Below, in pieces: positions 7,307 through 16,129 of a stretch of 48,376 nt of DNA. This DNA comes from Planctomycetota bacterium (GTDB lineage Bacteria > Planctomycetota > MHYJ01 > WSZJ01): contig JACPRD010000174.1 of the NCBI GenBank assembly GCA_016190145.1, positions 1 to 48,376 of the forward strand, read 5' to 3'. The notes under the pieces were generated by a model. That model ran no database searches. It was not told the origin of the DNA and saw only the letters and a list, made by a program, of their open reading frames with translations. Numbering within the stretch: position 1 is the first letter of the stretch; each line of letters starts with the position of its first letter. Made by a program: the position numbers and the translations under genes.

Positions 7307-7465
7307 GAGTCTGAGAAAAAATCGAGCTCCGTATCAGACACCCGAGCGGTGCGTCGCGGCGGCACGGGCCGGCGCGGGCACCTGGGTGAATTTGCTCGTC
7401 GGCGTGTTTTCGTGCCCGCGCCGGCCCGGCCACCGCTCCTGCGCACGCTTTTTTCTCAGACTCTC
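7307..7465. repeat. Palindromic hairpin element C (inverted copy of A)
   Basis: GAGTCTGAGAAAAAATCGAGC at the left end pairs with GCGCACGCTTTTTTCTCAGAC and the following CTC at the right end, a 14-bp perfect tip and a looser inner part. Bases 7354-7473 are the inverted 120-bp match to element A. A solitary tip TTTCTCAGACTCTGA follows at 7569-7583 and abuts the -10-like TACACT (7584-7589) just before the diguanylate cyclase gene. Confidence 0.8.
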
Positions 7466-7598
7466 ATGTAAGGATTTCGCAAGCTGCCGGAACCTCGAAG
7501 CGGCGATGCGGATCCGCCAGACTGAAACGAGCGGTGCAGGACGTGCCGCGAGGGTCGGCACGCGAATGTTTCTCAGACTCTGATACACTGTTCCCCCC

Positions 7599-9215
7599 AT
7601 GGAACCTACACGCGCGCCGGGCGAAGCACCCAAGTCCGAGGTGACCACCGTCCGGCGCCGCAACATGTCCCTCCACACCCTGGCCAGCGTCTCGAGACTC
7701 CTGGCCACGCTCGACTTCGACGAAATCCTGGAGTCCATCGTCACCGCCGCCGTCGAACTCATCGGCGGCGCCCGCGGGTTCCTCTTCCTCCTCGACGACT
7801 CCGGCAACCTCTCGATGCGCGTCGGCCGCGCGGCCGGCGGCGCGACCATCGCCGACAACTCCATGCCGGACGTCTCTTCCACACTCGTCAAGCAGGCCCT
7901 GACCGAGCGCCGGTGCGTCTACGTCCAGAGCGTCGATCAGCTGCCCGCGCTCAAGGCGGAGTCGAGCATCGTGCGCCTGGGGATCGGCGCCGCGCTCTGC
8001 CTGCCGATGGTGCTCACGGATCTCCGGGCGGCGGCGGGGGGAAGCGGCGAGCGGCGGCGGAACTGGAGGCCGTCGCGGGACATCCTGGGGGTGATTTACA
8101 TCGACCGGCCGGACGCGGGCAAGCCGCTTTCGGCGGAGGACTACGCGCTCTACCAGGCGATGGGGAATCTCGCGGCGGCGGCGCTCGTGAACGCGGCGAT
8201 TTACCAGGACGCGATCAAGGACTCGCTCACTGGACTCGCGCACCGGCGGCATTTCGAGAAGACGCTCGGCTTCGAGATCGAGCGCTCGCGCGCCGGCGGC
8301 CACCCGCTGTCGCTTCTCATGCTCGACCTCGATTTCTTCAAGCACGTGAACGACACGCACGGCCACACGGTGGGCGACGAGGTCCTGCGCCGCGCGGGCC
8401 GGGTGATCCGCGGGCGCACGCGCCCCGCGGACGTCGTGGCGCGGTACGGAGGCGAGGAATTCGCGGTGGTGCTGCCCGAGTGCGCCGGGGCCGACGCCGT
8501 GCGGGTCGGCGAGAACCTGCGCAATTCGGTGAAGGACTTCTTCGCGACCGAGGGGCCCGTCAAGATCACGATGAGCCTGGGCGCCGCGACGTTCGACGCG
8601 ACGCGCGACCCGACGCAGGAAGACTTCGTGCGGCGGGCGGACGCGGCGCTGTACCGGTCGAAACGGTCGGGGCGCGACCGCGTGACGCTCTGGACGCCGG
8701 AGCTCGAGGCGGAGCCCGGACAGGCGGACGACCTGCGCGGAATCTTCTCGGGCGAGCCGAGCCGCGACTACCGCACGATGCGGATGCTGCTCCAGATCAT
8801 GCTCGACGGCGCGCAGGCGCAGACGGCCCCGGCCGAGCGGCTGCAGCGGGCGCTCGCGCGGGTGCGGGAGGCGATCTCGGGGCAGCGGGCCGCGATCTAC
8901 CGGGTGAGCGGCGGCAAGGTCAAGCGGTGGCTGTTCGACGGCGCGCGCGAGGCCGGAGGCCCTTCGAGCGCGGACGACGAGGCCGCGACCCGCGCGCTGG
9001 GAGGATCCTCGTTCAGCGCCGCGGGACACGCGTGGGCCGGACCCCTGCGCCGCGACGGAGTCGTGGTGGGTGTCCTGGTCGTCTCCGGATCCGACACCGG
9101 AAAGGCCCCCGGACCCGCCGAGCGGACACTCCTCGAAGCCCTCTGCCCCCAGCTCGCCCTCCTCGTTCAGGAGGAAACCCAGCGCGAGACCGGATTTCAC
9201 GGACGGTCCGGATAG
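7599..9215 (+). CDS. Diguanylate cyclase with GAF domains
   Basis: The protein has 538 aa and should make cyclic di-GMP from two GTP in the cytoplasm. A GAF-like sensor covers about residues 28-205. The GGDEF domain follows, with DLDFFKHVNDTHGH (metal and GTP contacts), the active site GGEEF at 284-288, and an inhibitory I-site RPAD at 275-278 with the correct five-residue spacing, so product inhibition is expected. A second GAF-like region covers about 385-530. No membrane segment is seen. The ATG at 7599 has no ribosome site, and TACACT ends 10 nt before it, so the mRNA may be leaderless. Two kinase genes follow after 21 nt, forming a probable signalling operon. Confidence 0.9.
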   Translation: MEPTRAPGEAPKSEVTTVRRRNMSLHTLASVSRLLATLDFDEILESIVTAAVELIGGARGFLFLLDDSGNLSMRVGRAAGGATIADNSMPDVSSTLVKQALTERRCVYVQSVDQLPALKAESSIVRLGIGAALCLPMVLTDLRAAAGGSGERRRNWRPSRDILGVIYIDRPDAGKPLSAEDYALYQAMGNLAAAALVNAAIYQDAIKDSLTGLAHRRHFEKTLGFEIERSRAGGHPLSLLMLDLDFFKHVNDTHGHTVGDEVLRRAGRVIRGRTRPADVVARYGGEEFAVVLPECAGADAVRVGENLRNSVKDFFATEGPVKITMSLGAATFDATRDPTQEDFVRRADAALYRSKRSGRDRVTLWTPELEAEPGQADDLRGIFSGEPSRDYRTMRMLLQIMLDGAQAQTAPAERLQRALARVREAISGQRAAIYRVSGGKVKRWLFDGAREAGGPSSADDEAATRALGGSSFSAAGHAWAGPLRRDGVVVGVLVVSGSDTGKAPGPAERTLLEALCPQLALLVQEETQRETGFHGRSG

Positions 9216-9236
9216 CGGCGCGCGCGGCCGCCCTCT

Positions 9237-12125
9237 ATGGAAGAGTGGCTCCGGGACATGGTGGAACGCGGCCTCCTGACGCCGCAGCAGGCCGAGGAGG
9301 CGGGTCGGGCGTCGGACGACGAGACGCTGCCGCGGCCCGCGCCGCCCACGCCGGGAAGCGTCGTCCCGCCGACGCCCGTCACGACCGCCCCTTCCGTCTT
9401 CTCCTGCGTCCCCTGCGGCCGCGTCTACACCATCGCGGGAGCGAGCCCCGCGGCGCCTCCCGCGTGCCCGGCCTGCGGCGCGCCCCTCAAGCCGATGCAG
9501 CTCGGGAGCCTGATTCCGGAAGGGGCCTCCGCGGCGGCGGCGGTGGACGGGCAGCCGTTCGGGAGGTACCTGTTGCGGCGCGAGCTGGGGCGCGGCGGGA
9601 TGGGGATCGTGTACGAGGCCTGGGACCCCGTGCTGGGGCGCGCCGTCGCGCTCAAGATGCTGTCGGGCAACGGGCGGGACCTCGACGCCACGGCGGTCGA
9701 ACGCCTGCTGCGCGAAGCGCGCGCGGCCGGGAAGCTGCGCCACCCCGCGATCGTCGCGGTCCACGACGTGGGCCAGGCGGACGGGCGGCATTACTTCACC
9801 GTGGACCTCGTCGAAGGCGCCGGGCTCGACGTCCTCCTCGGCCTCCCGGACGCCGCCGACCGCTTCCCCCTCCGCCGACGCATCGAAGTTCTCGCCGAGG
9901 TCGCCGAGGCGCTCGGATCCGCGCACGCGCAGGGAATCGTGCACCGCGACGTGAAGCCCTCGAATATCGCGGTCGACCGGACGGGGCGCGTGATGCTCCT
10001 CGACTTCGGCCTCGCTCGCGATGCTTCCGTCGCGACCGACGGGCTCACGGTGAGCGGCGTGCTGTTGGGCACGCCGCACTACATGGCCCCCGAGCAGGCC
10101 TCCCGCTCGGCGCGCACCGCGGGTCCCCCCGCCGACGTCTTCTCTCTCGGCGTCGTCCTTTACCGCTGCCTCACCGGCGAGCTTCCTTTTCCCGGCGACG
10201 AAGTTCAGGCGCTGCTCGCCACGGTGCGCGACGATCCGGTCGCCCCGGCGACGAGGAATCCGCGCGTCCACCGCGATCTCGACACGATCTGTCTGAAGTG
10301 TCTTGAGAAGGATCCCGCGCAGCGCTACGCCGACGGCGGCGCGCTCGCGCTCGACCTCCGCCGCTATCTTGCGGGCGAACCCATCGAAGCCCGCCCCGCC
10401 GGCTGGGCGGCGCGCCTCTGGCGCCGCCTCACCAGACGACTCGCCGCCCCCGCACCGGCCGGCGAAGAAGTCCGGAGGGCCGAAGAAGAGAAGTCGCGCG
10501 CGATCGAGGCGGCGCGGCTGCAGGCGGAGGCCATGAAGCTCCTCGAGCAGGCGCGCCCGGCGCTCGACCGCGCGCAGCAGTATCTGTACGACCGGAACGC
10601 TTCCTATGAGGAACTGGCGAAGCGGGTGGACGCGGCGCAGGCGATTCTCGAGCCCGCGCTCGCGAAGGCGCCGGACCTGCCGCTCGGGCACTACCTGCTC
10701 GGCCGCGCGTGGTCGCTCAAGGGCCTCGACGACCGCGCCGAAGCCTGCTGGCGCGAGGCGATCCGCCTCGACGCCTCCTTCGGCCCCGCCCATTTCCACC
10801 TCGGCCGCCTCCTCGTCGAGCGCGCCTACACCTGGCCCCTGCAGTACCTCCCCGGGGACCGCGCCGCGCACGCGGGCGAGGCGACGCGCTGGGCGGCGGA
10901 GGCGGAGGCGGCGTTCCAGAAGGCTCTTCAGCTGGGAAGCGGCTTCGACGAAGCGCCGCTCAAGCTGCTGGCGGCGGCGATGGTGGCGTTCACGAAGGGG
11001 GACCGGGAGGCGGCGGCGCGGATGTGCCGGAGCGGGGCGGCGGACTTCGCGGACGCGGCGGGGGTGGAGGATTTCCACTGGCTGCTCGGCGTCTGTGCGG
11101 CGGGGGAGGAGAAGGACCGGGCGCTCGACCGGGCGATCGAGATCCGGCCGAAGCACGTCCTGGCGCGGTTCATCCGTGCGAACCAGCGCTGGGAGAAGAA
11201 GGACCTCGCGGGGGCGCGGGAGGATTTCGACGAGACGGTGCGCATCAAGCCGCATTTCTTCGCGGCGCGGAACAACCGGGGGCTGTTCCTGTTCATGGGA
11301 GGCGAGCCGGCGCTGGCGGTGCCGGACCTGGCGGAGGCGATCCGGCTGAGTCCGCACTCGGCGGTGGCGTGGAACAACCGGGGGATCGCGCGCTCGGCGC
11401 TGGGGGACAAGGCGGGGGCCGTCGCGGACTACAACGAGGCGCTGCGGCTGAATCCGCGGTACTCGCAGTCCATGGCGAACCGCGGGGGAGCGAAACGGGA
11501 CCTGGGGGATCTGGAGGGGGCGCTGGCCGACTGCACGCGGGCGCTCGAATTCGACCCGGGGTGCGCGGGGGCGCACACGAACCGCGGGCTGGTGAAGGCG
11601 GACCAGGGGGACTACGCGGGCGCGCTGGCGGACTACGAGGCGTCGCTCCGGCTCAATTCCCGCTCGCCCTACGCCTGGAACAACCGCGGCATCGCGCGGG
11701 CCGCGCTGGGCGACTACCGCGGCGCGATCGAGGACTTCACGGAGGCGATCCGGCTGATGCCGAAATACCACGGCTTCTACGCGAACCGGGCGGAGCACCT
11801 TCTGCACGAGGGCGATGCGGAAGCGGCGCTGCGCGACTGCGAGAAGGCGCTCGAGCTGAACCCGCGTCACGTGGCCGCGCTCGCGGGCCGCGCGGCGATC
11901 CGGTCGCTTCGCGGCGACGTCGAAGGCTCGGAGACGGACTTCGCGCGGGCGCTCGAACTGGAGCCCGCGGACGCGGACACGTGGCTCGAGCGCGGCCGGG
12001 TGCGCGCGGGGCGCGGCGACCGGTCGGGGGGGCTGGCGGACCTCCGGAAGTCGCTGGAGATCGGGGAGGCGCGGTGGAAGCGGCGGAGGGAGGCCGAGGC
12101 GATGCTGGCGGAGCTGGGGCGATGA
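9237..12125 (+). CDS. Ser/Thr protein kinase with zinc ribbon and TPR array
   Basis: The protein has 962 aa. Residues 1-22 form a short helical motif (MVERGLLTPQQAEEAG) that is repeated in the next gene. Two CxxC pairs (CVPC and CPAC, about residues 58-85) suggest a zinc ribbon. The kinase domain starts at FGRYLLRRELGRGGMG (loop near 118) and contains VALKML (Lys near 139), HRDVKPSN (near 236), DFG (near 256) and MAPEQ (near 283). A charged helix (about 405-450) leads to roughly ten TPR units reaching the C-terminus, many with an AWNNRG-type motif. No transmembrane segment is visible, so it should be cytoplasmic, unlike many bacterial kinases. It overlaps the next gene by ATGA. Confidence 0.9.
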   Translation: MEEWLRDMVERGLLTPQQAEEAGRASDDETLPRPAPPTPGSVVPPTPVTTAPSVFSCVPCGRVYTIAGASPAAPPACPACGAPLKPMQLGSLIPEGASAAAAVDGQPFGRYLLRRELGRGGMGIVYEAWDPVLGRAVALKMLSGNGRDLDATAVERLLREARAAGKLRHPAIVAVHDVGQADGRHYFTVDLVEGAGLDVLLGLPDAADRFPLRRRIEVLAEVAEALGSAHAQGIVHRDVKPSNIAVDRTGRVMLLDFGLARDASVATDGLTVSGVLLGTPHYMAPEQASRSARTAGPPADVFSLGVVLYRCLTGELPFPGDEVQALLATVRDDPVAPATRNPRVHRDLDTICLKCLEKDPAQRYADGGALALDLRRYLAGEPIEARPAGWAARLWRRLTRRLAAPAPAGEEVRRAEEEKSRAIEAARLQAEAMKLLEQARPALDRAQQYLYDRNASYEELAKRVDAAQAILEPALAKAPDLPLGHYLLGRAWSLKGLDDRAEACWREAIRLDASFGPAHFHLGRLLVERAYTWPLQYLPGDRAAHAGEATRWAAEAEAAFQKALQLGSGFDEAPLKLLAAAMVAFTKGDREAAARMCRSGAADFADAAGVEDFHWLLGVCAAGEEKDRALDRAIEIRPKHVLARFIRANQRWEKKDLAGAREDFDETVRIKPHFFAARNNRGLFLFMGGEPALAVPDLAEAIRLSPHSAVAWNNRGIARSALGDKAGAVADYNEALRLNPRYSQSMANRGGAKRDLGDLEGALADCTRALEFDPGCAGAHTNRGLVKADQGDYAGALADYEASLRLNSRSPYAWNNRGIARAALGDYRGAIEDFTEAIRLMPKYHGFYANRAEHLLHEGDAEAALRDCEKALELNPRHVAALAGRAAIRSLRGDVEGSETDFARALELEPADADTWLERGRVRAGRGDRSGGLADLRKSLEIGEARWKRRREAEAMLAELGR

Positions 12126-14782
12126 GCGACTGGATCGAGGACATGATCGCGCGGGGGCTCCTGACGCCGCAGCAGGCGGCCGAGGCCCGCCGCCAGGAGG
12201 CTGCCGGCGTCACGCCGCCGAGTCTTCAACCGCCGACCCCGGTCCTGCCTCTCTCCGCGCCGGGTGGATTCGTTTCCTGCGTTCCCTGCGGGGAGATCTT
12301 CACGGTCCCGGGGTCGGACGCGACGCCTCCCCGCGCGTGCCCGAAATGCGGCGGGCCTCTGCGCCCGGTCCGGATGGGCGGCGCCCTCATCCCGTCGACG
12401 GCGCCTCCGGCGGAACCCCTGGCGGGCATTCCGTTCGGGCGATACCTCCTCCGGCGCGAGCTCGGCCGCGGCGGAATGGGCGTGGTCTTCGAGGCCCTCG
12501 ACCGGGAGCTGGGCCGCACCGTGGCGCTCAAGATGCTCGTCGCGCCGGGCCAGGAACTGGACCGCACGTCGGCGGAACGCCTGCTGCGCGAGGCCCGCTC
12601 CGCGGCGAGGCTGAAGCACCCCGGGATCGTGACGATCCACGATGCGGGCGTGACCGAGGGCCGGCACTACTTCACCATGGATCTGATCGAAGGCCTCGGC
12701 CTCGACGAACTCCTCCGCCCGGGCCAGGAGCCGCCCCTGCGCGACCGCGTGGACCTCGTCGCGCAGGTCGCCGAAGCCCTGGGCTGCGCCCACGCCCACG
12801 GCATCGTGCACCGGGACGTGAAACCCGCCAACGTCCTCGTGGACCGCGGCGGGCGCGCGCACCTGACCGACTTCGGGCTCGCGCGCGACGAAGAAACGAC
12901 CGCCGACGAGTCCCTCACCGCCACCGGCGCCCTCCTCGGCACGCCCCATTTCATGTCCCCCGAACAGGCCTCCCGCACCGGCCGCCACGCCGGCCCCGCC
13001 AGCGACGTCTTCAGCGCCGGCGTCCTCCTCTACCGCGCCCTGACCGGACAGCTTCCCTTCCCCGGCCGCGGCCTCGACTGCCTCATGGCGATCGTGGGCG
13101 CCGAGCCTGCCGCGCCTTCGAAACTCGATCCCGAACTTCCCCGCGACCTCGAAACCGTCTGCCTGAAATGCCTCGAGAAGGACCCCGCCCGCCGCTACGC
13201 CGACGGCACACTCCTCGCCGCGGATCTCCGCCGCTGGCTCGCGGGCGGCCGCGTCGAAGCCCGTCCCCTGGCGTGGACGGAGCGCGTCCTCAGGAGGTTC
13301 ACGCGGCCGCAGGCGCCTCAGGGGGCGGAAGAGGAACTTCGCCGCGCGGAGGCGGAAGCCTCGGCGGCGGCCACGCAGGTGCGCCGCCAGGCGGAGGCCC
13401 TCGGCCTGCTCGAGCAGGCCCGGATCGCCCTCGACGGCGCGGGACGCCTGCTGTACGACACGGAAGCCCCGCCCGCGGAAGTCGCGCGGCTCGCGGGCGC
13501 CGCCCGCGACCTGATCGACCGCGGGCTCGCCGCCGCCCCGGGCCTCGCCGTGGCGCACTTCCTGCGAGGCCGGGCCTCCGAACTGCTCGGCGAGGACGAA
13601 GGTGCGGAAGCGGGCTTCCGGGAGGCGCTGCGCCTCGACCCCGACCTCGCGCCGGCGCATTTCCACCTGGGCCGGCGGCTCGTGGATCGCGCCTACCTGA
13701 GCGCGCTCGCGGCCTCGGTCGACCGGCCGAACCTCGGCCCCGATGCGCTGAAACTGGCCGCCCAGGCCGAGGGCGAATTCGACGCGGCGCTCGCCGGTGG
13801 CGCGGGATTCGACGACGGGCTCCAGCGCCGCATCGCGGCCGGCATGGCCGCCTACGTGCGCGACGACCGCGAGGCCGTCGGACGCATCTGCGAACAGGGC
13901 CTGAGAGAGTTCTCCCGCGCACAGGGCCGCGAAGATCTCGTCTTCATCCGTGCCTCCCTCGCGCCCATCCCGGATCGCGCCGCGGCGATGGACGAGGCGA
14001 TCCGCATCCGGCCGAAATTCCCCGCCGCCCTCTTCGTGCGCGGCACCTGCCGGGCGATCGCCGGCGACGCCGCCGGCGCGCGCGCCGATCTCGACCTCGC
14101 CCTCGCCCTGCGCCCGCGCTTCGTCCCCGCCTTCGTCAACCGCGCGATGCTCCGGATGGGCGCCGGAGACCTCGCCGGGGCGCTCGAAGACAACACCGCC
14201 GCCCTCGCCCTCGAACCCTCCCCCGTCGCCCACAATAACCGCGGCATCGTCCGCAAGCGCCTCGGCGACCGGGCGGGCGCGCGGGCGGATTTCGATGAAG
14301 CGCTGCGCCTGAATCCCTCCTTCGTGCAGGCGTCCGTGAATCGCGCGATCCTCGATATCCCCGAGGGCCGCGCCGCGCAGGCCCTTCCAGGCCTGGACGA
14401 GGCCGTCCGGCGCCTGCCCCGCGCGCCGGAAGCCTGGCTCAACCGCGGCTGGGCCCGCGCCGCCCTGGGCCGCCACGAGGAGGCGTGCGCCGACTTCGAA
14501 GAGGCGCTTCGCCTGCGGCCGGACTTCGCGCCCGCGCTCTTCCGCCGCGGTGTCTCCCGTGCCGCGAAGGGGGACGCGAAGGCAGGCCTTGCGGATCTCG
14601 ACCGCGCTCTCGAGATCGATCCCTCCGACGCCGAGGCCTGGCTGGGACGCGCGCGGGTGCGGCGGGCGGCCGGCGACGCCGCGGGCGCGCGCGAAGACGC
14701 GCGCCGCGCGCTGGATCACGCGGACGGGGAATCCTGGATCCGCGCCGCCGCTTCCGAAATCCTTGAGCGCGCAATCGATTGA
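12122..14782 (+). CDS. Ser/Thr protein kinase with zinc ribbon and TPR array, paralogue
   Basis: The protein has 886 aa and the same plan as the preceding kinase. The N-terminal motif is IEDMIARGLLTPQQAAEARR; then come CVPC and CPKC, a kinase with GRGGMG (near 115), HRDVKPAN (near 229) and DFG (near 249), a charged helix, and about nine TPR units. The ATG at 12122 overlaps the TGA of the upstream gene (ATGA), so translation is probably coupled. The reading frame stays open far upstream inside the previous gene, but only from this start is a kinase architecture complete. The two genes are a tandem duplication whose TPR parts have diverged much more than their kinase parts. Substrates are unknown. 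Confidence 0.9.
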   Translation: MSDWIEDMIARGLLTPQQAAEARRQEAAGVTPPSLQPPTPVLPLSAPGGFVSCVPCGEIFTVPGSDATPPRACPKCGGPLRPVRMGGALIPSTAPPAEPLAGIPFGRYLLRRELGRGGMGVVFEALDRELGRTVALKMLVAPGQELDRTSAERLLREARSAARLKHPGIVTIHDAGVTEGRHYFTMDLIEGLGLDELLRPGQEPPLRDRVDLVAQVAEALGCAHAHGIVHRDVKPANVLVDRGGRAHLTDFGLARDEETTADESLTATGALLGTPHFMSPEQASRTGRHAGPASDVFSAGVLLYRALTGQLPFPGRGLDCLMAIVGAEPAAPSKLDPELPRDLETVCLKCLEKDPARRYADGTLLAADLRRWLAGGRVEARPLAWTERVLRRFTRPQAPQGAEEELRRAEAEASAAATQVRRQAEALGLLEQARIALDGAGRLLYDTEAPPAEVARLAGAARDLIDRGLAAAPGLAVAHFLRGRASELLGEDEGAEAGFREALRLDPDLAPAHFHLGRRLVDRAYLSALAASVDRPNLGPDALKLAAQAEGEFDAALAGGAGFDDGLQRRIAAGMAAYVRDDREAVGRICEQGLREFSRAQGREDLVFIRASLAPIPDRAAAMDEAIRIRPKFPAALFVRGTCRAIAGDAAGARADLDLALALRPRFVPAFVNRAMLRMGAGDLAGALEDNTAALALEPSPVAHNNRGIVRKRLGDRAGARADFDEALRLNPSFVQASVNRAILDIPEGRAAQALPGLDEAVRRLPRAPEAWLNRGWARAALGRHEEACADFEEALRLRPDFAPALFRRGVSRAAKGDAKAGLADLDRALEIDPSDAEAWLGRARVRRAAGDAAGAREDARRALDHADGESWIRAAASEILERAID

Positions 14783-14808
14783 CGCCGTTGACGCACCGCG
14801 TTAACGTC

Positions 14809-14911
14809 TCTGAGAGCGCGATAGAAATCGATCTCCGGTGCGGTCGGACCTCGCTCGCGTCGCTCGCTCGCCCCGACCGCTCCTGCGATCGACTTCTATC
14901 GCGCTCTCAGA
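14809..14911. repeat. Palindromic hairpin element D (TCTGAGA family)
   Basis: TCTGAGAGCGCGATAGAA at 14809-14826 pairs with its reverse complement ending at 14911; the full arms are 25 bp with one mismatch. The interior (GTCGGACCTCGCTCG, CCCCGACCGCTCCTG-CGATCGAC) closely resembles element E at 20127-20260. It lies 26 nt past the kinase stop codon and may end that transcript. Confidence 0.8.
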
Positions 14912-14946
14912 AAGTGCTTTTCTACCCGGGGACGAGACAGCGTCGG

Positions 14947-15036
14947 GTCGGGGGCAGGGTAGGCCGGCTCGTCTGCCCTGAGCCTGTCGTGGACCTCATT
15001 GCCGGCAGACGGAGCATCCCGGACCGGTTTTTACAT
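14947..15036. repeat. Remnant related to element B, inverted
   Basis: Read on the plus strand this stretch parallels the reverse complement of element B: GGTCGGGGGC, GGCCGGCTCGTC, GCCGGCAGACGGAGCATCCC, then GACCGGTTTTTAC. The matching inverted arm is not preserved, so it looks decayed. It runs to within about 25 nt of the phasin-like start and may contain part of its promoter. Confidence 0.5.
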
Positions 15037-15061
15037 AGATTCCGCGAGGGAGGAGAAACTG

Positions 15062-15409
15062 ATGGACGCGAAATCCGTGAAGGACGACCTGCGGAGGCTC
15101 ATGCTGGCCGCGGCGGGCGCCGTCGGGCTCGCGGGGGACGAAGCGAAGAGGATGCTCGAACGGCTGGTCGCGCGAGGCGAAATCGCCGAGAAGGACGCGA
15201 AGGCGATCTACGAGCGCGTCACGGGCATGGGCGCCGGGCAGAAGGTGAAGAAGGCGGCGAAGGACGCCGTGGCCGCGGCCGACCGGGGCCTCGAGGCCGT
15301 GCTCGACCGCCTCCGCCTCCCCACGCGCGGCGACCTGGACTCGCTTCAGAAGAAAATCGACGCGCTCAACGCGAAAATCGACGAACTGACGAAGGGGGGC
15401 AAGTCGTGA
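15062..15409 (+). CDS. Phasin-like, PHA granule-associated protein
   Basis: The protein has 115 aa, all helical in appearance, with alternating Ala, Lys and Glu. The C-terminal pattern LPTRGDLDSLQKKIDALNAK is the coiled-coil signature of PhaF/PhaI-type granule proteins, which usually read (V/L)PTR-x-D-(L/V)-x-x-L-x-x-(R/K)-I-(D/E)-x-L. Such proteins coat polyhydroxyalkanoate granules. The ATG at 15062 has GGGAGGAG about 7 nt upstream. Its TGA overlaps the GTG of the PhaR-like gene, so the two are co-translated. No PHA synthase is in the window, so the link to PHA is by family only. Confidence 0.68.
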   Translation: MDAKSVKDDLRRLMLAAAGAVGLAGDEAKRMLERLVARGEIAEKDAKAIYERVTGMGAGQKVKKAAKDAVAAADRGLEAVLDRLRLPTRGDLDSLQKKIDALNAKIDELTKGGKS

Positions 15410-15678
15410 CGCGCGAGATCACGAGGTACCTGAACCGGAAGCTCTACGACACGCGGACCCGCGGCTACATCACGCTGCAGGGAATCGCGCAGGCGGTGGC
15501 GAAGGGCGAGACGGTGAGCGTCCGCGACCGCAACGGGGGCGCCGACATCACCGGTCAGACGCTGCTCCTGGCGATGATGGAGTGGGAGAAGCGGAAGCGC
15601 GGGACGTTCGGGGCGGCGAGTCTGGCGAGTCTGATCAAGTCTGTCGGGCGGCCCGGAGGAAAGAAGAAGAGGAGGTAG
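15406..15678 (+). CDS. phaR: PhaR-like polyhydroxyalkanoate regulator, DNA-binding domain
   Basis: The protein has 90 aa and consists mainly of the PHB accumulation regulatory N-terminal domain: ITRYLNRKLYDTRTRGYITL, then a VSVRDRNGGADITGQTLLL core. In known PhaR proteins this part binds DNA and the granule surface and controls phasin expression. The GTG at 15406 is preceded by a G-rich ribosome site and overlaps the phasin-like stop (GTGA). The usual C-terminal extension is missing and is replaced by a short basic tail (GGKKKRR). The pairing of granule protein and regulator supports both calls. Confidence 0.8.
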   Translation: MTREITRYLNRKLYDTRTRGYITLQGIAQAVAKGETVSVRDRNGGADITGQTLLLAMMEWEKRKRGTFGAASLASLIKSVGRPGGKKKRR

Positions 15679-16129
15679 GAATCGGAAGCCGTATCCGCTT
15701 TCATCCGCATTCATCAGCCGTCTCCCCGCCGTTCTTATCCTAATTCATCCAGAGAATCGAGTCTATAGCAAGAAAGTCGGGTGAATCCTGGCATTTGCCA
15801 CGCGAAGGTCAACGGAAGTTTGCCTCGGGTGGCAGTTGCCTGAGGATACCCTGCTGGAGCGAGAGATTTTTCCGTTCGGGCGTTTGCAGGATCCCTTTTC
15901 ACCCGTTTTGATCCGCGACGCCGCCGTTCGTATCCCTTTTTATCCTTCGCAGCGACGATCACGAGATCCGGCTCCCACTGGTCTTCGGACCGGTCCGCGT
16001 TGAAGTAAAGCAGGTGATGAGGACGCGCGTGGAGAGGAAGGCGGGATGAGGTGGAAAGAGCAGGATGAAGGCCGGATAAGCAAGGCCTGGGAAAGGGATA
16101 AATGCCGATGAAAGCGGATCTCCCCCCTT
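15679..16129. other. 451-bp spacer with an inverted pair, no gene
   Basis: TATCCGCTTTCATCCGCATT near 15691 is inverted near 16096-16121 (GCCGATGAAAGCGGATC), about 380 nt apart, each inside a longer field of TTATCC and TTCATCC near-repeats. A minus-strand frame is open across the spacer and reads plausibly in places, but it runs unbroken out of phase into the following gene and has no credible start, so I do not call it. TGGCATTTGCCA at 15797-15810 is a short palindrome. No tRNA or terminator is evident. Confidence 0.5.

Noticed and set aside
7464..11870. Very long minus-strand frame opposite the cyclase and the first kinase
   Set aside because: It covers intact motifs of both genes on the other strand and reads as Arg/Pro/Ala-rich text without conserved motifs or signal.
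10709..12121. Upstream extension of the second kinase inside the first kinase gene
   Set aside because: The extension is out of frame with the first kinase and rich in Gly, Arg and Pro. The ATG at 12122 with ATGA overlap gives a complete kinase architecture.
15735..16129. Minus-strand frame over the spacer after the phaR-like gene
   Set aside because: Parts read plausibly, but it runs on out of phase into the membrane protein gene and has no start or domain. A decayed gene cannot be excluded.
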